Positions 1 through 8,669 of a stretch of DNA of 64,000 bases are shown one piece after another. Source of the stretch: Fodinicurvata sediminis DSM 21159. GTDB lineage: Bacteria; Pseudomonadota; Alphaproteobacteria; Kiloniellales; DSM-21159. Within the stretch, counting starts at the first letter, position 1. Every line of letters starts with the position of its first letter. The position numbers and the translations under genes were made by a program. A model generated the notes under the pieces. That model had not been told where the DNA came from. It ran no database searches and saw only the letters and a list, made by a program, of their open reading frames with translations. The DNA lies in contig NZ_ATVH01000015.1 in assembly GCF_000420625.1 (NCBI RefSeq), positions 62,001 through 126,000 of the forward strand, in the 5' to 3' direction.

Positions 1-1124
1 TCAACTGGGGGCCGAACTGGGAGGAGATCCTGGGTGGCGAGTTCTCGAAGCGCTCCCAGGACTACAATTTCCGGGACATCGAGAAGGAGATCTACGGGCA
101 GTTCGAGCAGACCTTCATGTTCTATCTGCCGCGGCTGTGCGAGCACTGCCTGAATCCCACCTGTGTCGCTTCCTGCCCCTCGGGGTCCATCTACAAGCGC
201 GAGGAGGACGGCATCGTCCTGGTGGACCAGGAGAAGTGTCGCGGCTGGCGCATGTGCGTCAGCGGCTGCCCCTACAAGAAGATCTATTACAATTGGCAGT
301 CTGGAAAGGCCGAGAAGTGCACCTTCTGCTATCCGCGCATTGAGGCCGGGCAGCCGACGGTCTGTTCCGAGACCTGTGTGGGGCGCATCCGTTATCTGGG
401 GGTCATTCTCTATGATGCCGATCGCATCGAGGAAGCGGCCAGCACACCGGATGAGAAGGACCTTTATGAAGCACAGCTGGATATCTTCCTGGATCCACAC
501 GATCCCGAGGTGATCCGCGAGGCGCGTGAGCAGGGCATTCCGGAGGCCTGGCTGGAAGCGGCCCAGAACTCCCCGGTCTACAAGATGGCCATCGAGTGGA
601 AAGTCGCCTTCCCGCTGCACCCCGAATACCGCACGCTGCCCATGGTCTGGTACGTGCCGCCTCTCTCTCCGATTCAGGGGGCGGCCGAGGAAGGCCACAT
701 CGGGTTCGACGGCGAGATTCCCGATGCCCGCAACCTGCGTATACCCATGCAGTACCTGGCGAACCTGCTGACCGCGGGCGACGAGGAGCCGGTTCTGAAC
801 GCCATCCGGCGCATGTTCGCCATGCGGATCTTCATGCGGGACAAGCATGTGCACGGGCGGCTGAACAATCACATCGCGGGCGAAGTGGACCTGCTGCCCG
901 AACAGATCGAGGAGATGTACAAGGTCATGGCGCTGGCCGCCTATGAGGATCGCTATGTCATCCCGACCACGCATCGCGAGGAGGTCGAGGACACCTACGA
1001 CCTGCAAGGCGGCTGCGGCTTTTCCTTCGGCAACGGCTGCTCGGAGGGGGACAGCAGTGATGTGCGGCTGTTCGGCAAACCGAACTCCATACGGGGCGCC
1101 TTGAAGAAAGCGAGCCTGTCATGA
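1..1124 (+). CDS. narH: Respiratory nitrate reductase beta subunit (5' end outside window)
   Basis: The iron-sulfur electron-transfer subunit of membrane-bound nitrate reductase passes electrons from NarI haem to the NarG molybdenum site on the cytoplasmic face. The reading frame is open from base 3, giving 373 residues, so roughly the first 140 of a usual ~510 are missing. Visible cluster motifs are CEHCLNPTCVASCP, then CRGWRMCVSGCP, in which Trp replaces one Cys as is typical of the NarH [3Fe-4S] cluster, then CTFC and the later CSETCVG. The stop overlaps the narJ start (ATGA). narG is expected just upstream. Confidence 0.97.
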   Translation, partial: NWGPNWEEILGGEFSKRSQDYNFRDIEKEIYGQFEQTFMFYLPRLCEHCLNPTCVASCPSGSIYKREEDGIVLVDQEKCRGWRMCVSGCPYKKIYYNWQSGKAEKCTFCYPRIEAGQPTVCSETCVGRIRYLGVILYDADRIEEAASTPDEKDLYEAQLDIFLDPHDPEVIREAREQGIPEAWLEAAQNSPVYKMAIEWKVAFPLHPEYRTLPMVWYVPPLSPIQGAAEEGHIGFDGEIPDARNLRIPMQYLANLLTAGDEEPVLNAIRRMFAMRIFMRDKHVHGRLNNHIAGEVDLLPEQIEEMYKVMALAAYEDRYVIPTTHREEVEDTYDLQGGCGFSFGNGCSEGDSSDVRLFGKPNSIRGALKKASLS

Positions 1125-1798
1125 AAAGCTTCCGCATCCTGGGCCTGCTGCTGACCTATCCCGAGCGGGAGATGATCGCTGCACTGGACGAAATGGAGTC
1201 GGTCCTGCAGGCCGAGTGCCTTCTGGGCCGCAGGGAGCTGGACAGCCTGCAGCCGCTGTTCACGCGACTGCGCTCTCAGGACCTGCTGGACCTGCAGGCA
1301 GACTACGTCCACCTGTTCGATCGTTCACGCCAGCTGTCCCTTCACCTTTACGAGCACCTGCATGGCGACAGCCGCGGCCGGGGCGAGGCCATGACGACGC
1401 TGTCCACGGTCTACAAGCTGAACGGCTTCGAACTGGCGGCCAACGAATTGCCGGACTATTTGCCGCTGGTCTGCGAGTTCGCCTCGCTGATCGAGGAGAA
1501 GGCGGCGCGCGCCCTGCTGGCCGATGCCGTCGATACCCTGGCGGCCATGGAGCGCTGTGCCCAGGCACGGGAGACGGATTACACTGCCGTCTTCTCGGTC
1601 CTGATCGCACTGTCCGCCCGCACGCCCGACGAGGAGGAAATTGCGGCCGTGCTGGCCGGCATGGCCAGCGAGCCGGAGTCTCTCGACGAACTGGATCGCG
1701 ACTGGGAGGAAGAGCCCGTGACCTTCGGGCCAGGGGCCCCTTCCTGCTCGGGTCTGCAGAACCATGGCCCATCGACCATGCCGGGACAGGAGCCCTGA
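1121..1798 (+). CDS. narJ: Nitrate reductase assembly chaperone NarJ
   Basis: This 225-residue protein matches the NarJ/TorD-like chaperone family, which binds the NarG N-terminus and holds the enzyme in the cytoplasm until the molybdenum cofactor and FeS centres are inserted. Family-like segments are the opening FRILGLLLTYP, the YVHLFDRSRQLSLHLYEH stretch around residues 61-78, and ELPDYLPLVCEFAS. It is helical with no membrane segment. The start overlaps the narH stop by 4 nt and the stop lies 4 nt before narI, so the genes are co-transcribed and probably translationally coupled. Length is close to the E. coli protein. Confidence 0.96.
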   Translation: MKSFRILGLLLTYPEREMIAALDEMESVLQAECLLGRRELDSLQPLFTRLRSQDLLDLQADYVHLFDRSRQLSLHLYEHLHGDSRGRGEAMTTLSTVYKLNGFELAANELPDYLPLVCEFASLIEEKAARALLADAVDTLAAMERCAQARETDYTAVFSVLIALSARTPDEEEIAAVLAGMASEPESLDELDRDWEEEPVTFGPGAPSCSGLQNHGPSTMPGQEP

Positions 1799-1802
1799 AG
1801 CC

Positions 1803-2501
1803 ATGAGTGAATACCTGAACTATGCCGCTTTCGGCCTGTATCCCTATATCGCGCTGGCGGTCTTCCTGATCGGCAGCCTGGTCCGCTATGACCGCGACCC
1901 CTACACTTGGCGGTCGGGGTCCAGCCAGTTGCTGCGCAAGCGTCAGTTCGCCTGGGGCAGCTACCTCTTCCACATCGGTATCATCGGCCTGTTTCTGGGA
2001 CATCTGGTCGGCCTGCTGACGCCGATCGTCATCTTTGATGCGATTGGAATATCCCATGCCGCCAAGCAGATGCTGGCGATCGTGGCGGGCGGAATCTTCG
2101 GGATCATGTGCTTTGCCGGCCTGACCCTGTTGATTCACAGGCGGTTGACCGATTCACGCATTCGCGCCACCAGCACGAAGATGGATATCTTCATCCTCTT
2201 CCTGCTCTATGCTCAGCTGATCCTGGGCTTGATCTCGATCCCGATCTCGCTGGGCCATCCCGAGGGGGACCAGATGATGGCTTTCATGCTCTGGGCCCAG
2301 AAGATCGTGACCTTCCAGGGTGGGGCCGCCGAATTGGTCACCAGCGCGCACTGGGTGTTCAAGCTGCACATCTTCCTGGGCCTGACGGTCTTCCTGGTCT
2401 TCCCCTTCAGTCGCCTGGTCCATATCTGGAGCGCGCCGTTTGGATATCTGACACGCAACTATCAGGTCGTGCGCAGCCGCAAGGCGGGAGGTGCAAGATG
2501 A
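1803..2501 (+). CDS. narI: Respiratory nitrate reductase gamma subunit (cytochrome b)
   Basis: The membrane-anchoring dihaem b subunit takes electrons from quinol and hands them to NarH. The 232 residues contain about five hydrophobic helices. His57, His67, His189 and His207 have the same spacing as the four haem ligands of E. coli NarI (56, 66, 187, 205). I start at ATG 1803 (protein MSEYLNYAAF) rather than the longer frame, because this begins right after narJ and matches the family's short cytosol-free N-terminus. The stop overlaps the next start (ATGA). Confidence 0.96.
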   Translation: MSEYLNYAAFGLYPYIALAVFLIGSLVRYDRDPYTWRSGSSQLLRKRQFAWGSYLFHIGIIGLFLGHLVGLLTPIVIFDAIGISHAAKQMLAIVAGGIFGIMCFAGLTLLIHRRLTDSRIRATSTKMDIFILFLLYAQLILGLISIPISLGHPEGDQMMAFMLWAQKIVTFQGGAAELVTSAHWVFKLHIFLGLTVFLVFPFSRLVHIWSAPFGYLTRNYQVVRSRKAGGAR

Positions 2502-3283
2502 TCCGGGTCAATGGCAGCGAGATCAGCGAGGAGGCCATCGGCCGCGAGATGCAGTATCATCCAGCCGACAGTCGCGAGGAAGCCTGGGAGGAGGCCGCCC
2601 AGGCACTGGTGGTGCGCGAGCTGCTGATGCAGCAGGCGGTGGAGCAGGAAGTGGTGGTTCCCCCTCAGGCAGACGAGGAAGACGAGTCCACCGAGGAGGA
2701 GCGGCAGATCGATGCCCTGCTGAAGCAGGAGCTGCAGATTCCCCAGCCGGACCGCGAAGCCTGCCGGCGTTTCTACGACAACAACAAGAACCGCTTCCGA
2801 AAGCCGGATCGTTTCCAGGTGGCGCATATCCTGTTGCCGGCTGCACCCGAAGACGAGGCTGCCCGTGAAGCGGCCCGGGTCCATGCGCAGGAGCTGCTGG
2901 ATATCCTGCTGGAAACGCCCGAGCGTTTCGGGCCGCTGGCCCGCGAACACTCCGCTTGCCCCTCGAAAGAGGAAGACGGCGACCTGGGATGGGTCGTGAA
3001 GGGCCAGACCGTGCCGGAGTTCGAGACCTTTCTCTACGAGGGGCGGCCCGGAGAGCTTATCCCGACGCCCGTGCCGACCCCCTATGGCTATCACGTGGTT
3101 CACCTGAAGGCCCGGGAAGGCGGCGAGGAGATTGCCTTTGAGGAGGCGGAGGAAACAATCGCCGCCTATCTGCAGGAACAGACCTGGCGGCGTGCCGTGC
3201 GGCAGTACATCTCGATCCTGGCCGGCCAGGCGGAGATCGAGGGACTGGAGATCGAGGCGGCCGGCTCGCCCCTGGTTCAGTAG
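2498..3283 (+). CDS. Parvulin-type peptidyl-prolyl isomerase of the nar operon
   Basis: A 261-residue protein with an acidic helical N-terminal part (1-100) and a parvulin/rotamase domain at about 105-207 (FQVAHILL, then GDLGWVVKGQ, then PYGYHVVHLKA). No signal peptide or membrane helix is visible, so it should act in the cytoplasm, unlike SurA or PrsA. It overlaps the narI stop by 4 nt, so it is made with NarHJI. A parvulin at this place is known in some nar operons and is presumed to help fold or mature the reductase; that role is inference. The N-terminal part resembles the NifM/SurA-type chaperone arm. Confidence 0.9.
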   Translation: MIRVNGSEISEEAIGREMQYHPADSREEAWEEAAQALVVRELLMQQAVEQEVVVPPQADEEDESTEEERQIDALLKQELQIPQPDREACRRFYDNNKNRFRKPDRFQVAHILLPAAPEDEAAREAARVHAQELLDILLETPERFGPLAREHSACPSKEEDGDLGWVVKGQTVPEFETFLYEGRPGELIPTPVPTPYGYHVVHLKAREGGEEIAFEEAEETIAAYLQEQTWRRAVRQYISILAGQAEIEGLEIEAAGSPLVQ

Positions 3284-3297
3284 AGGGGCTTTCGGAC

Positions 3298-3870
3298 ATG
3301 ATGGGCGCCGGCTGGGAGAAGGGGACGGGAAACAATCCGGCCGCTCCAGGCGCGCTGCTGCTGATGCCGGTGGACACCAGCCTGTTCGAAAGGCCTCTGG
3401 ATCATCTGGCCGCCGAGAACGCGCGTCTCTTGAGGGTCTGTGCCCAGCTTGAAATCATTGCCCTAAACGCATCCCGTCTGGCCCAGCACAGCATTCCCGT
3501 CCTGGTGCCCTATCTGCGCTGGGACTACCCCGCGCATCTGGACTGGCTGGAACGCAGTTTCCTTCCCCTGCTGGAGGCGGCCTGCTTTGTGGGGGATACC
3601 GTGAGCGAACCGATCGCGCAGTTGAGCCTGGAACACGGCCAGGACCGCAGCAAGGCTGTACGCCTGGCCGGCCTGCTGGCGGACTACGGCCAGGGTTCGA
3701 GCGAAGGTCTCGAGACGAAGGTCAAGCTGGCCAGCGAGACCTTTGCGGATACGCAGAAGCGCCATGTGGCCTGGCTGGAGATGACGGTCTTTCCCCTGGC
3801 CCAGGAGCGCTTGACGGCAGAGCAGTTAAAGGAGCTGGTGCGCAGCCTGGAGGAACACTACAAGCGATAG
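3298..3870 (+). CDS. Hemerythrin-like protein at the end of the nar operon
   Basis: A 190-residue soluble protein, 14 nt after the isomerase gene and preceded by GAGGGG, so it probably belongs to the nar transcript. The helical body carries repeated His/Glu signatures of HHE (hemerythrin) cation-binding domains: HLDWLERSFLP near residue 80, LEHGQDR near 111, and HVAWLEMTVFP near 158, the last with the H-x3-E-x3-FP pattern. Such domains bind a di-iron centre and can sense O2 or NO or repair FeS clusters. A role in NO or oxygen handling during nitrate respiration is inference; the family assignment rests on the motif pattern alone. Confidence 0.72.
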   Translation: MMGAGWEKGTGNNPAAPGALLLMPVDTSLFERPLDHLAAENARLLRVCAQLEIIALNASRLAQHSIPVLVPYLRWDYPAHLDWLERSFLPLLEAACFVGDTVSEPIAQLSLEHGQDRSKAVRLAGLLADYGQGSSEGLETKVKLASETFADTQKRHVAWLEMTVFPLAQERLTAEQLKELVRSLEEHYKR

Positions 3871-3913
3871 GGGACGGCTGGGCGGACTCCTGTCGCCAGG
3901 GCCTGGGTCCGGG

Positions 3914-4507
3914 TTAGTTCACCGGCATGATGAAGCCGGTCTGACGGTCGATCTCAAGCTTTTGGACGAGGGAACCGTCCTGGGTGACGATCTCGGCTGT
4001 GATGCGGTTGTCGTCCGCCTGCTCGATATCGCCAAGCTTGATGTTGGGGTTGCCCTGCCAGGCGAGGCGCTGTTCCAGCATCTGCCGCACATCCCCTGTG
4101 GAGAGTGGTTCGGTCAGGGGCTGGCCTGTTCCGTAACCGGGGCCCATGCCATAGCCGGAACCCATTCCGTAGCCTGGCCTCATGCCATAACCAGGGCCCA
4201 TCCCGTAACCAGGTCCGGGACCAGGTCCGGGACCAGGGCCATAGCCTTGCCCATAGCCAGGACCAGGCCCGTAGCCCTGCCGGGGTCCGTAGCTGCGTCG
4301 ATCATCGTAGCCGGGGCCCATGCCATCGCCCATCATGGGATGCTCGTACCAATCCTGTGTGCCGTGATGCGGGCCCCAGTGATACATGCCGGAGTAACCA
4401 TGGGGCCTTGCCTTGGTATCATGCGCCAGGGCTGCTCCAGCAGTTGCTGCCAGGCCGGCGGAGATCATTGCGGCCACCAGAGTTGTCTTGATCGTGTTCG
4501 TGTTCAT
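3914..4507 (-). CDS. Exported Gly/Pro/Tyr/Met-repeat protein
   Basis: A 197-residue protein starting at the ATG at 4507 (MNTNTIKTTL), chosen over an ATG 30 nt upstream because it opens directly into a signal peptide (hydrophobic 8-26, cleavage near AALA-HD). The mature part has a His/Trp/Met-rich stretch (residues 35-62: HWGPHHG, HPMMGDGM), a low-complexity GYGPGP/GYGMGP repeat (about 78-128), then a compact C-terminal domain (130-197) of PepSY-like look. His and Met clusters could bind a metal such as copper, but that is a guess. It faces away from the nar operon. I do not recognise a named family for the whole protein. Confidence 0.8.
   Translation of the reverse strand: MNTNTIKTTLVAAMISAGLAATAGAALAHDTKARPHGYSGMYHWGPHHGTQDWYEHPMMGDGMGPGYDDRRSYGPRQGYGPGPGYGQGYGPGPGPGPGPGYGMGPGYGMRPGYGMGSGYGMGPGYGTGQPLTEPLSTGDVRQMLEQRLAWQGNPNIKLGDIEQADDNRITAEIVTQDGSLVQKLEIDRQTGFIMPVN
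4124..4276 (-). repeat. In-frame GPGYGM/GPGPGP tandem repeat
   Basis: Inside the exported-protein gene, codons for residues 78-128 form imperfect 6-12 nt tandem repeats encoding GYGPGPGYG and four successive GYGM(G/R)(P/S) units. Such tracts expand and contract by slippage, so length may vary between strains. On the protein level it is a flexible linker-like region. Confidence 0.8.
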
Positions 4508-4672
4508 TGCGCGCTCCAGGGAATGTCGTTGTTGCACGGATTACGCGTCCAACTATGAGAGCCTGCGCGGGACCTGCCTTGATGCAGGTTAACGCAAGGG
4601 CATGTTGTCGGGGCTTGAAGTGCGTCCCCATATGACAGGGAAGCGCAATGCGGCAGGAGAGGAGACAGGGTC

Positions 4673-5899
4673 ATGAAAGTGGAGAAACTGGAGTTCACGG
4701 GACATACGGGCGAGGCCCTGGCCGCACGCCTGGATCGTCCGGAGGGGGAGGTGCGGGCGGTTGCGCTGTTTGCGCACTGCTTCACCTGTACGAAGGACCT
4801 GGCTGCGGCCCGGCGCATCGCCGCGCGGCTGGCGGCCCTGGGCATTGCGGTGCTGAGGTTCGACTTCACCGGACTGGGCCATTCCGAAGGCGAGTTCGCA
4901 AACACCAATTTCTCGTCCAATGTCGAGGATCTGGTGCTGGCGGCGCGGGAGCTGGAGGAACGCGACCTGGCGCCCGATCTGCTGATCGGTCATTCCCTGG
5001 GTGGGGCTGCGGTCTTGAAGGCGGCCGCCGATATCGCCTCGGCCCGGGCGGTGGTCACGATCGCCGCACCGACTGCCCCCGAGCATGTCCTGCGTCATCT
5101 GGGGGCCGACCTGGAGCGGATCCGCCAAGAGGGTTCGGCAGAGGTCCAATTGGGAGGACGCCCCTTCGTCCTGACGAAACAGTTCATCGAGGACATCGAG
5201 GAAAGCGTGCTTGCCCGGTCCATCGCGGACCTGGACCGTCCCCTTCTGGTCCTGCATGGCCCACGGGATGCGGTCGTCGGTATCGAGAACGCCAGCGAGA
5301 TCTTCCTGGCCGCAAAGCATCCCAAGTCCTTCATCACCCTGGATGACGCCGACCACCTGATCAGCAAGGCCGACGATGCGGAGTATGTGGCCGAGGTGAT
5401 TGCGGCTTGGTCACAGCGCTACCTGAAACTGCCGGCAGAAAAGCCGGCGGCCAACGCACCGGAGGGCGTGGTGCGTGTCAGCGAGGCCTCAACCAGCGGT
5501 TTTCGCCAGGATGTCGTGGTGGATGGCCGCTACCAGCTGACGGCCGACGAGCCCGCTTCTCACGGCGGCACCGAGGCCGGGCCCAGCCCCTATCAGTTCC
5601 TCTCCACGGGACTTGGTGCCTGCACGGCCATGACCATACGCATGTATGCGCGCCACAAGGACTGGCCGCTGTCGCATGTGTCGGTGGATGTGAGCCACGA
5701 CAAGCGGCACGCCGAGGACTGCGCGGAGTGCGAAACGCGAGAGGGGAAGGTTGATGTCTTCCGCCGGAGGGTGTGGCTGGAAGGAGATCTTTCGGACGAA
5801 CAACGCCAGCGCTTGCTGGAGATTGCGGACAAGTGCCCGGTGCACCGGACACTGCATTCCTCGTCCGTGATCAAGACCGAGCTTGCGGACGAGGAATGA
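4673..5899 (+). CDS. Alpha/beta hydrolase-OsmC fusion protein
   Basis: A 408-residue two-domain protein. Residues 1-250 are an alpha/beta hydrolase with nucleophile Ser108 in GHSLGG, a downstream acid in HGPRDAVVG and the base in DADHLI. Residues ~262-405 are an OsmC/Ohr-type peroxide-reducing domain with the two cysteines in GACTAMT and DKCPVHRTL. The fusion is a known architecture in proteobacteria; it may couple ester or thioester cleavage with organic-peroxide removal, but the substrate is unknown. No signal peptide, so cytoplasmic. It stands alone, with AGGAGAGGAGA ahead of the ATG. Confidence 0.92.
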   Translation: MKVEKLEFTGHTGEALAARLDRPEGEVRAVALFAHCFTCTKDLAAARRIAARLAALGIAVLRFDFTGLGHSEGEFANTNFSSNVEDLVLAARELEERDLAPDLLIGHSLGGAAVLKAAADIASARAVVTIAAPTAPEHVLRHLGADLERIRQEGSAEVQLGGRPFVLTKQFIEDIEESVLARSIADLDRPLLVLHGPRDAVVGIENASEIFLAAKHPKSFITLDDADHLISKADDAEYVAEVIAAWSQRYLKLPAEKPAANAPEGVVRVSEASTSGFRQDVVVDGRYQLTADEPASHGGTEAGPSPYQFLSTGLGACTAMTIRMYARHKDWPLSHVSVDVSHDKRHAEDCAECETREGKVDVFRRRVWLEGDLSDEQRQRLLEIADKCPVHRTLHSSSVIKTELADEE

Positions 5900-5923
5900 G
5901 GGTGTCTTGTCGGGTGGGGGACG

Positions 5924-7639
5924 TTACGCCACCCACTCGCTGACAGGTGCGTTGGCCTCGTGCAGGGGCTGCGTGATGACGTCGACCAGGGTCGGGCCGT
6001 CGGCCTCGAAGGCGGCCTTCAGGGCACCGCGCAGGTCTCCGGGCTGTTTCACGGACCAACTCTTCAGTCCGAAGGCCTCGGCCACCCTGGCATGGTCGGT
6101 GCGGTCGAAGTCCACCGAGAAATAGCGTTCGCCGAAGCCGCTCTTCTGGCCGGCCTTGATCCAGCCATAGACGGCGTTGGAGGCCACCACCACGGTGATC
6201 GGTGCCTTCATGCGCACGAGGGTTTCCAGTTCGCCGGCGTTGAAGCCGAAGCTGCCGTCGCCCACGAAGGCCACGACACGGGCGTTCGGGCGCGCATAGC
6301 AGGCGCCCAGTGCGCCCGGCATGGCATAGCCCAGTGCACCGTGAGCGCGGTTCGAGATGAAACGGCGCCCTGATTCTTCCAGCCGGTAGTAGGCCGAGAT
6401 ATAGGGGCAGGGCGTGCCAGGATCGGCCACGATGACCGAATCCTTCGGAAGCAGCGCCTGCATCTCATGCACGATGCGTTCGGGCCGGATCAGGTCGTCT
6501 TCCAGGGCCGCCAGGCGGTCGAAGTCGGCAAAGCGCGCCTTCCAGAGTTCGGCGGCACGTCGCTCGGATGCCTGGCGCCGTTCGGTGCGGTCGCCGGCCT
6601 CGGCCTGCACGCGGTTCAGGATTTCCTTCAGCGCCGGCCGGGCATCGCCGATGACAGCGACATCGGTTGGATAGTTGGCCCCGATGACACCGGGATCGGC
6701 GTCGATGTGCACGATCTTGCAGCTGCCCGCCTGGGGATGGCGCCAGCGCTCGGTGGTGACCGATCCGGCGCGGCAGCCCACCAGCAGGATCAGGTCGGCC
6801 GCGTCGATCACCTCGCGCGCCGCCATCGTGCCGCCGTTGCTTCCCACGACCCCCAGGGCCAACGGGTGCTGCTCGGAGATGACGCCCTTGCCGCTGATGG
6901 AGGTGGCCACAGGCGCGCCCAGGGCTTCGGCCAGGGCCGTGAGTTCGCCGCTGGCGCCGGCATTGAGCGGTCCGCCACCGCAGATGATGATCGGGTTCTT
7001 GGCCTTCACCAGCAGTTCGGCAGCCGCATCCAGGCTGTGACCGTCCGGCGTCTGGGGGGCGGCCGGATAGTGCCCGAAGGTGTCGTCGGCCCAGACGGAG
7101 GCCTGGTTGACCGGCTGCTTCTGCACGTCGAAGGGCAGGCCGATATGCGCGGCCCCGGGCTTGCCGGTGGTCATCTGCCGGAAGGCCTGGCGCAAGGTGT
7201 TGGGAATCTGTTCTCCCTGGTCGATCACGCTGTTCCACTTGGTGACCGGGCGGAACAGGCTTTCCTGGTCCAGTTCGGTGAGCGTGTACTTGCCACGTCC
7301 GCCGACCCCGATGTCGGTGGTGACGCCAAGCACGGGAATCGAGGATTCGTCCGCTTCGACCAGACCCGGCAGGATGTAGGTCGCGCCGCCGCCGCTGGGG
7401 CCTTCACAGACGCCGACTCGTCCCGACAGGCGTGCATAGACATCGGCCATGTAGGAGGCTGAACGCTCGTCGCGTGTCAGGATGTGCGTCATCCCGTGGT
7501 CGAGCTGGTACAGGGCATCGTAGAGCGGCAGGCTGGTATCGCCACACAGCCCGAAGATGTGTTTCACGCCATGCTGTTGAAGTACGCGCACGAAGGCTTC
7601 CGCCCCCGTCATCCGGTTCGTCTTGTTGTCCGTGGTCAA
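5924..7639 (-). CDS. Thiamine-diphosphate-dependent enzyme, acetolactate-synthase-like (first copy)
   Basis: A 571-residue protein with the three-domain TPP-enzyme layout: an N-terminal domain with catalytic Glu in TRDERSASYMAD, a central domain (GGGPLNAG), and a C-terminal TPP/Mg site (GDGSFGFN to AVYGW). The family includes acetolactate synthase, glyoxylate carboligase and sulfoacetaldehyde acetyltransferase; the substrate cannot be read from sequence. The first codon is TTG at 7639, with GAGAG ahead; ATG at 7612 is an alternative without a visible ribosome site. It lies 33 nt downstream of a GntR gene and is probably co-transcribed with and controlled by it. Confidence 0.88.
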   Translation of the reverse strand: MTTDNKTNRMTGAEAFVRVLQQHGVKHIFGLCGDTSLPLYDALYQLDHGMTHILTRDERSASYMADVYARLSGRVGVCEGPSGGGATYILPGLVEADESSIPVLGVTTDIGVGGRGKYTLTELDQESLFRPVTKWNSVIDQGEQIPNTLRQAFRQMTTGKPGAAHIGLPFDVQKQPVNQASVWADDTFGHYPAAPQTPDGHSLDAAAELLVKAKNPIIICGGGPLNAGASGELTALAEALGAPVATSISGKGVISEQHPLALGVVGSNGGTMAAREVIDAADLILLVGCRAGSVTTERWRHPQAGSCKIVHIDADPGVIGANYPTDVAVIGDARPALKEILNRVQAEAGDRTERRQASERRAAELWKARFADFDRLAALEDDLIRPERIVHEMQALLPKDSVIVADPGTPCPYISAYYRLEESGRRFISNRAHGALGYAMPGALGACYARPNARVVAFVGDGSFGFNAGELETLVRMKAPITVVVASNAVYGWIKAGQKSGFGERYFSVDFDRTDHARVAEAFGLKSWSVKQPGDLRGALKAAFEADGPTLVDVITQPLHEANAPVSEWVA

Positions 7640-7672
7640 GGGTCCACTCTCTTCTTGTTATGGGTCTTTCAC

Positions 7673-8389
7673 TCAGCCGTGGTTCGCAGAACCGTTCATG
7701 GCCTGTGTCACGTAGATGTAGGCGTAGCCGCGCTTGAGCATCTCGACGATCTGGTCCATGCGCCGTGTGATGTGCTGGCGCATGACGACCGCGGCGGCTT
7801 CGGCTTCGCCGTCCAGCAGGTGTTGCACCACCTGGCGGTGCTCGCCCTGGGTGACATCGCGGCGCGTGTCGGTCATGTCCACCCAGCGCACGAAGTAGAT
7901 GCGCGTGTTGATGCTCTTCAGGGTCTCCAGCATCTGCCGATTGCGGCTGAGCTCTGCCATCCACTCGTGGAACTTCATGTCCAGCGCCACCATGCGGTCC
8001 ACATCCGTGGGGTCCGGCAGTTCCGCTGTCTCGAGCAGGAAGGCCTGGACCTCCTCCAGCTCCGCCCGGCTCGCCCGCTCGGCCACCCGGCGCACGATGC
8101 CAACCTCAAGCTCCTCGCGCAGCTCGTAGAGATCGAAGATCTCCTTGGTATCCAGTTCGCGGCAGGAGAAGCCCCGGTTCACCGAAAAGGTCAGCAAGTC
8201 CTCTGCCGTCAGGCGGTTCAGCGCCTCGCGCAGCGGCGTGCGGCTGACGTTCAGCTCCTTGGCCAGTTGAAGCTCGTTGATCCGCTCCCCAGGCCGAAGC
8301 GCAAAGGTCATCGCACGCTGGCGAATCTCGGTATACGCCCGCTCAACAGACGCACCGCGCGTCGAACGTGCCTCGCTATCCTTCGACAT
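7673..8389 (-). CDS. GntR-family regulator, FadR/FCD subfamily (first copy)
   Basis: A 238-residue regulator with an N-terminal winged helix (residues ~20-85, INELQLAKELNVSRTPLREALNRL) and a C-terminal all-helical FCD ligand domain with metal-type residues (DMKFHEWMAEL, GEHRQVVQHLLDG). FCD regulators bind carboxylic acids and usually repress neighbouring catabolic genes. It heads a two-gene unit with the TPP enzyme and faces the TauE-like gene, so it may control both. The ATG at 8389 lies just inside an AT-rich stretch with a possible operator. Confidence 0.93.
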   Translation of the reverse strand: MSKDSEARSTRGASVERAYTEIRQRAMTFALRPGERINELQLAKELNVSRTPLREALNRLTAEDLLTFSVNRGFSCRELDTKEIFDLYELREELEVGIVRRVAERASRAELEEVQAFLLETAELPDPTDVDRMVALDMKFHEWMAELSRNRQMLETLKSINTRIYFVRWVDMTDTRRDVTQGEHRQVVQHLLDGEAEAAAVVMRQHITRRMDQIVEMLKRGYAYIYVTQAMNGSANHG

Positions 8390-8400
8390 TGTCCTCAGTA

Positions 8401-8421
8401 CGCAATAGTGTATGCAATATG
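8401..8421. promoter_or_regulatory. Possible GntR operator
   Basis: Just upstream of the GntR start lie two direct GCAATA copies (8402-8407 and 8414-8419) flanking AGTGTATG, close to the TTG-(T/C)ATAC-AA type of FCD-GntR sites. Symmetry is imperfect, so this is weak; autoregulation would be normal for the family. Confidence 0.35.
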
Positions 8422-8669
8422 CTGATAATCCTGCAACTGCACCCCGGTCTTGTCAACTTCCTTCCGCCCTCTTCAAGCCTCGTAATTTCAGGCGTCGCCT
8501 CGTTGATACAGGTGCCCGACCTAAGGGTACGCGCCCCCAGAATGGCATGCCATTTGAGGCTGAAGGGAAATCCGTGATCCGGCTGGTCAGATGGATTATG
8601 CCTGTTCGGCAAGCTGACCTGAAGATCAAAAACGACACTGGGGACACATCGGTCTTGGACGTCAACTGG

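Noticed and set aside
4124-4276. Possible CRISPR-like or regulatory repeat array
   Set aside because: Repeats are short, imperfect, without spacers, and in frame with a coding gene.
5924-7639. Sulfoacetaldehyde acetyltransferase (xsc)
   Set aside because: TPP and TauE neighbourhood fits, but the N-terminal sequence does not resemble Xsc as I know it, and no pta or tau genes are near.
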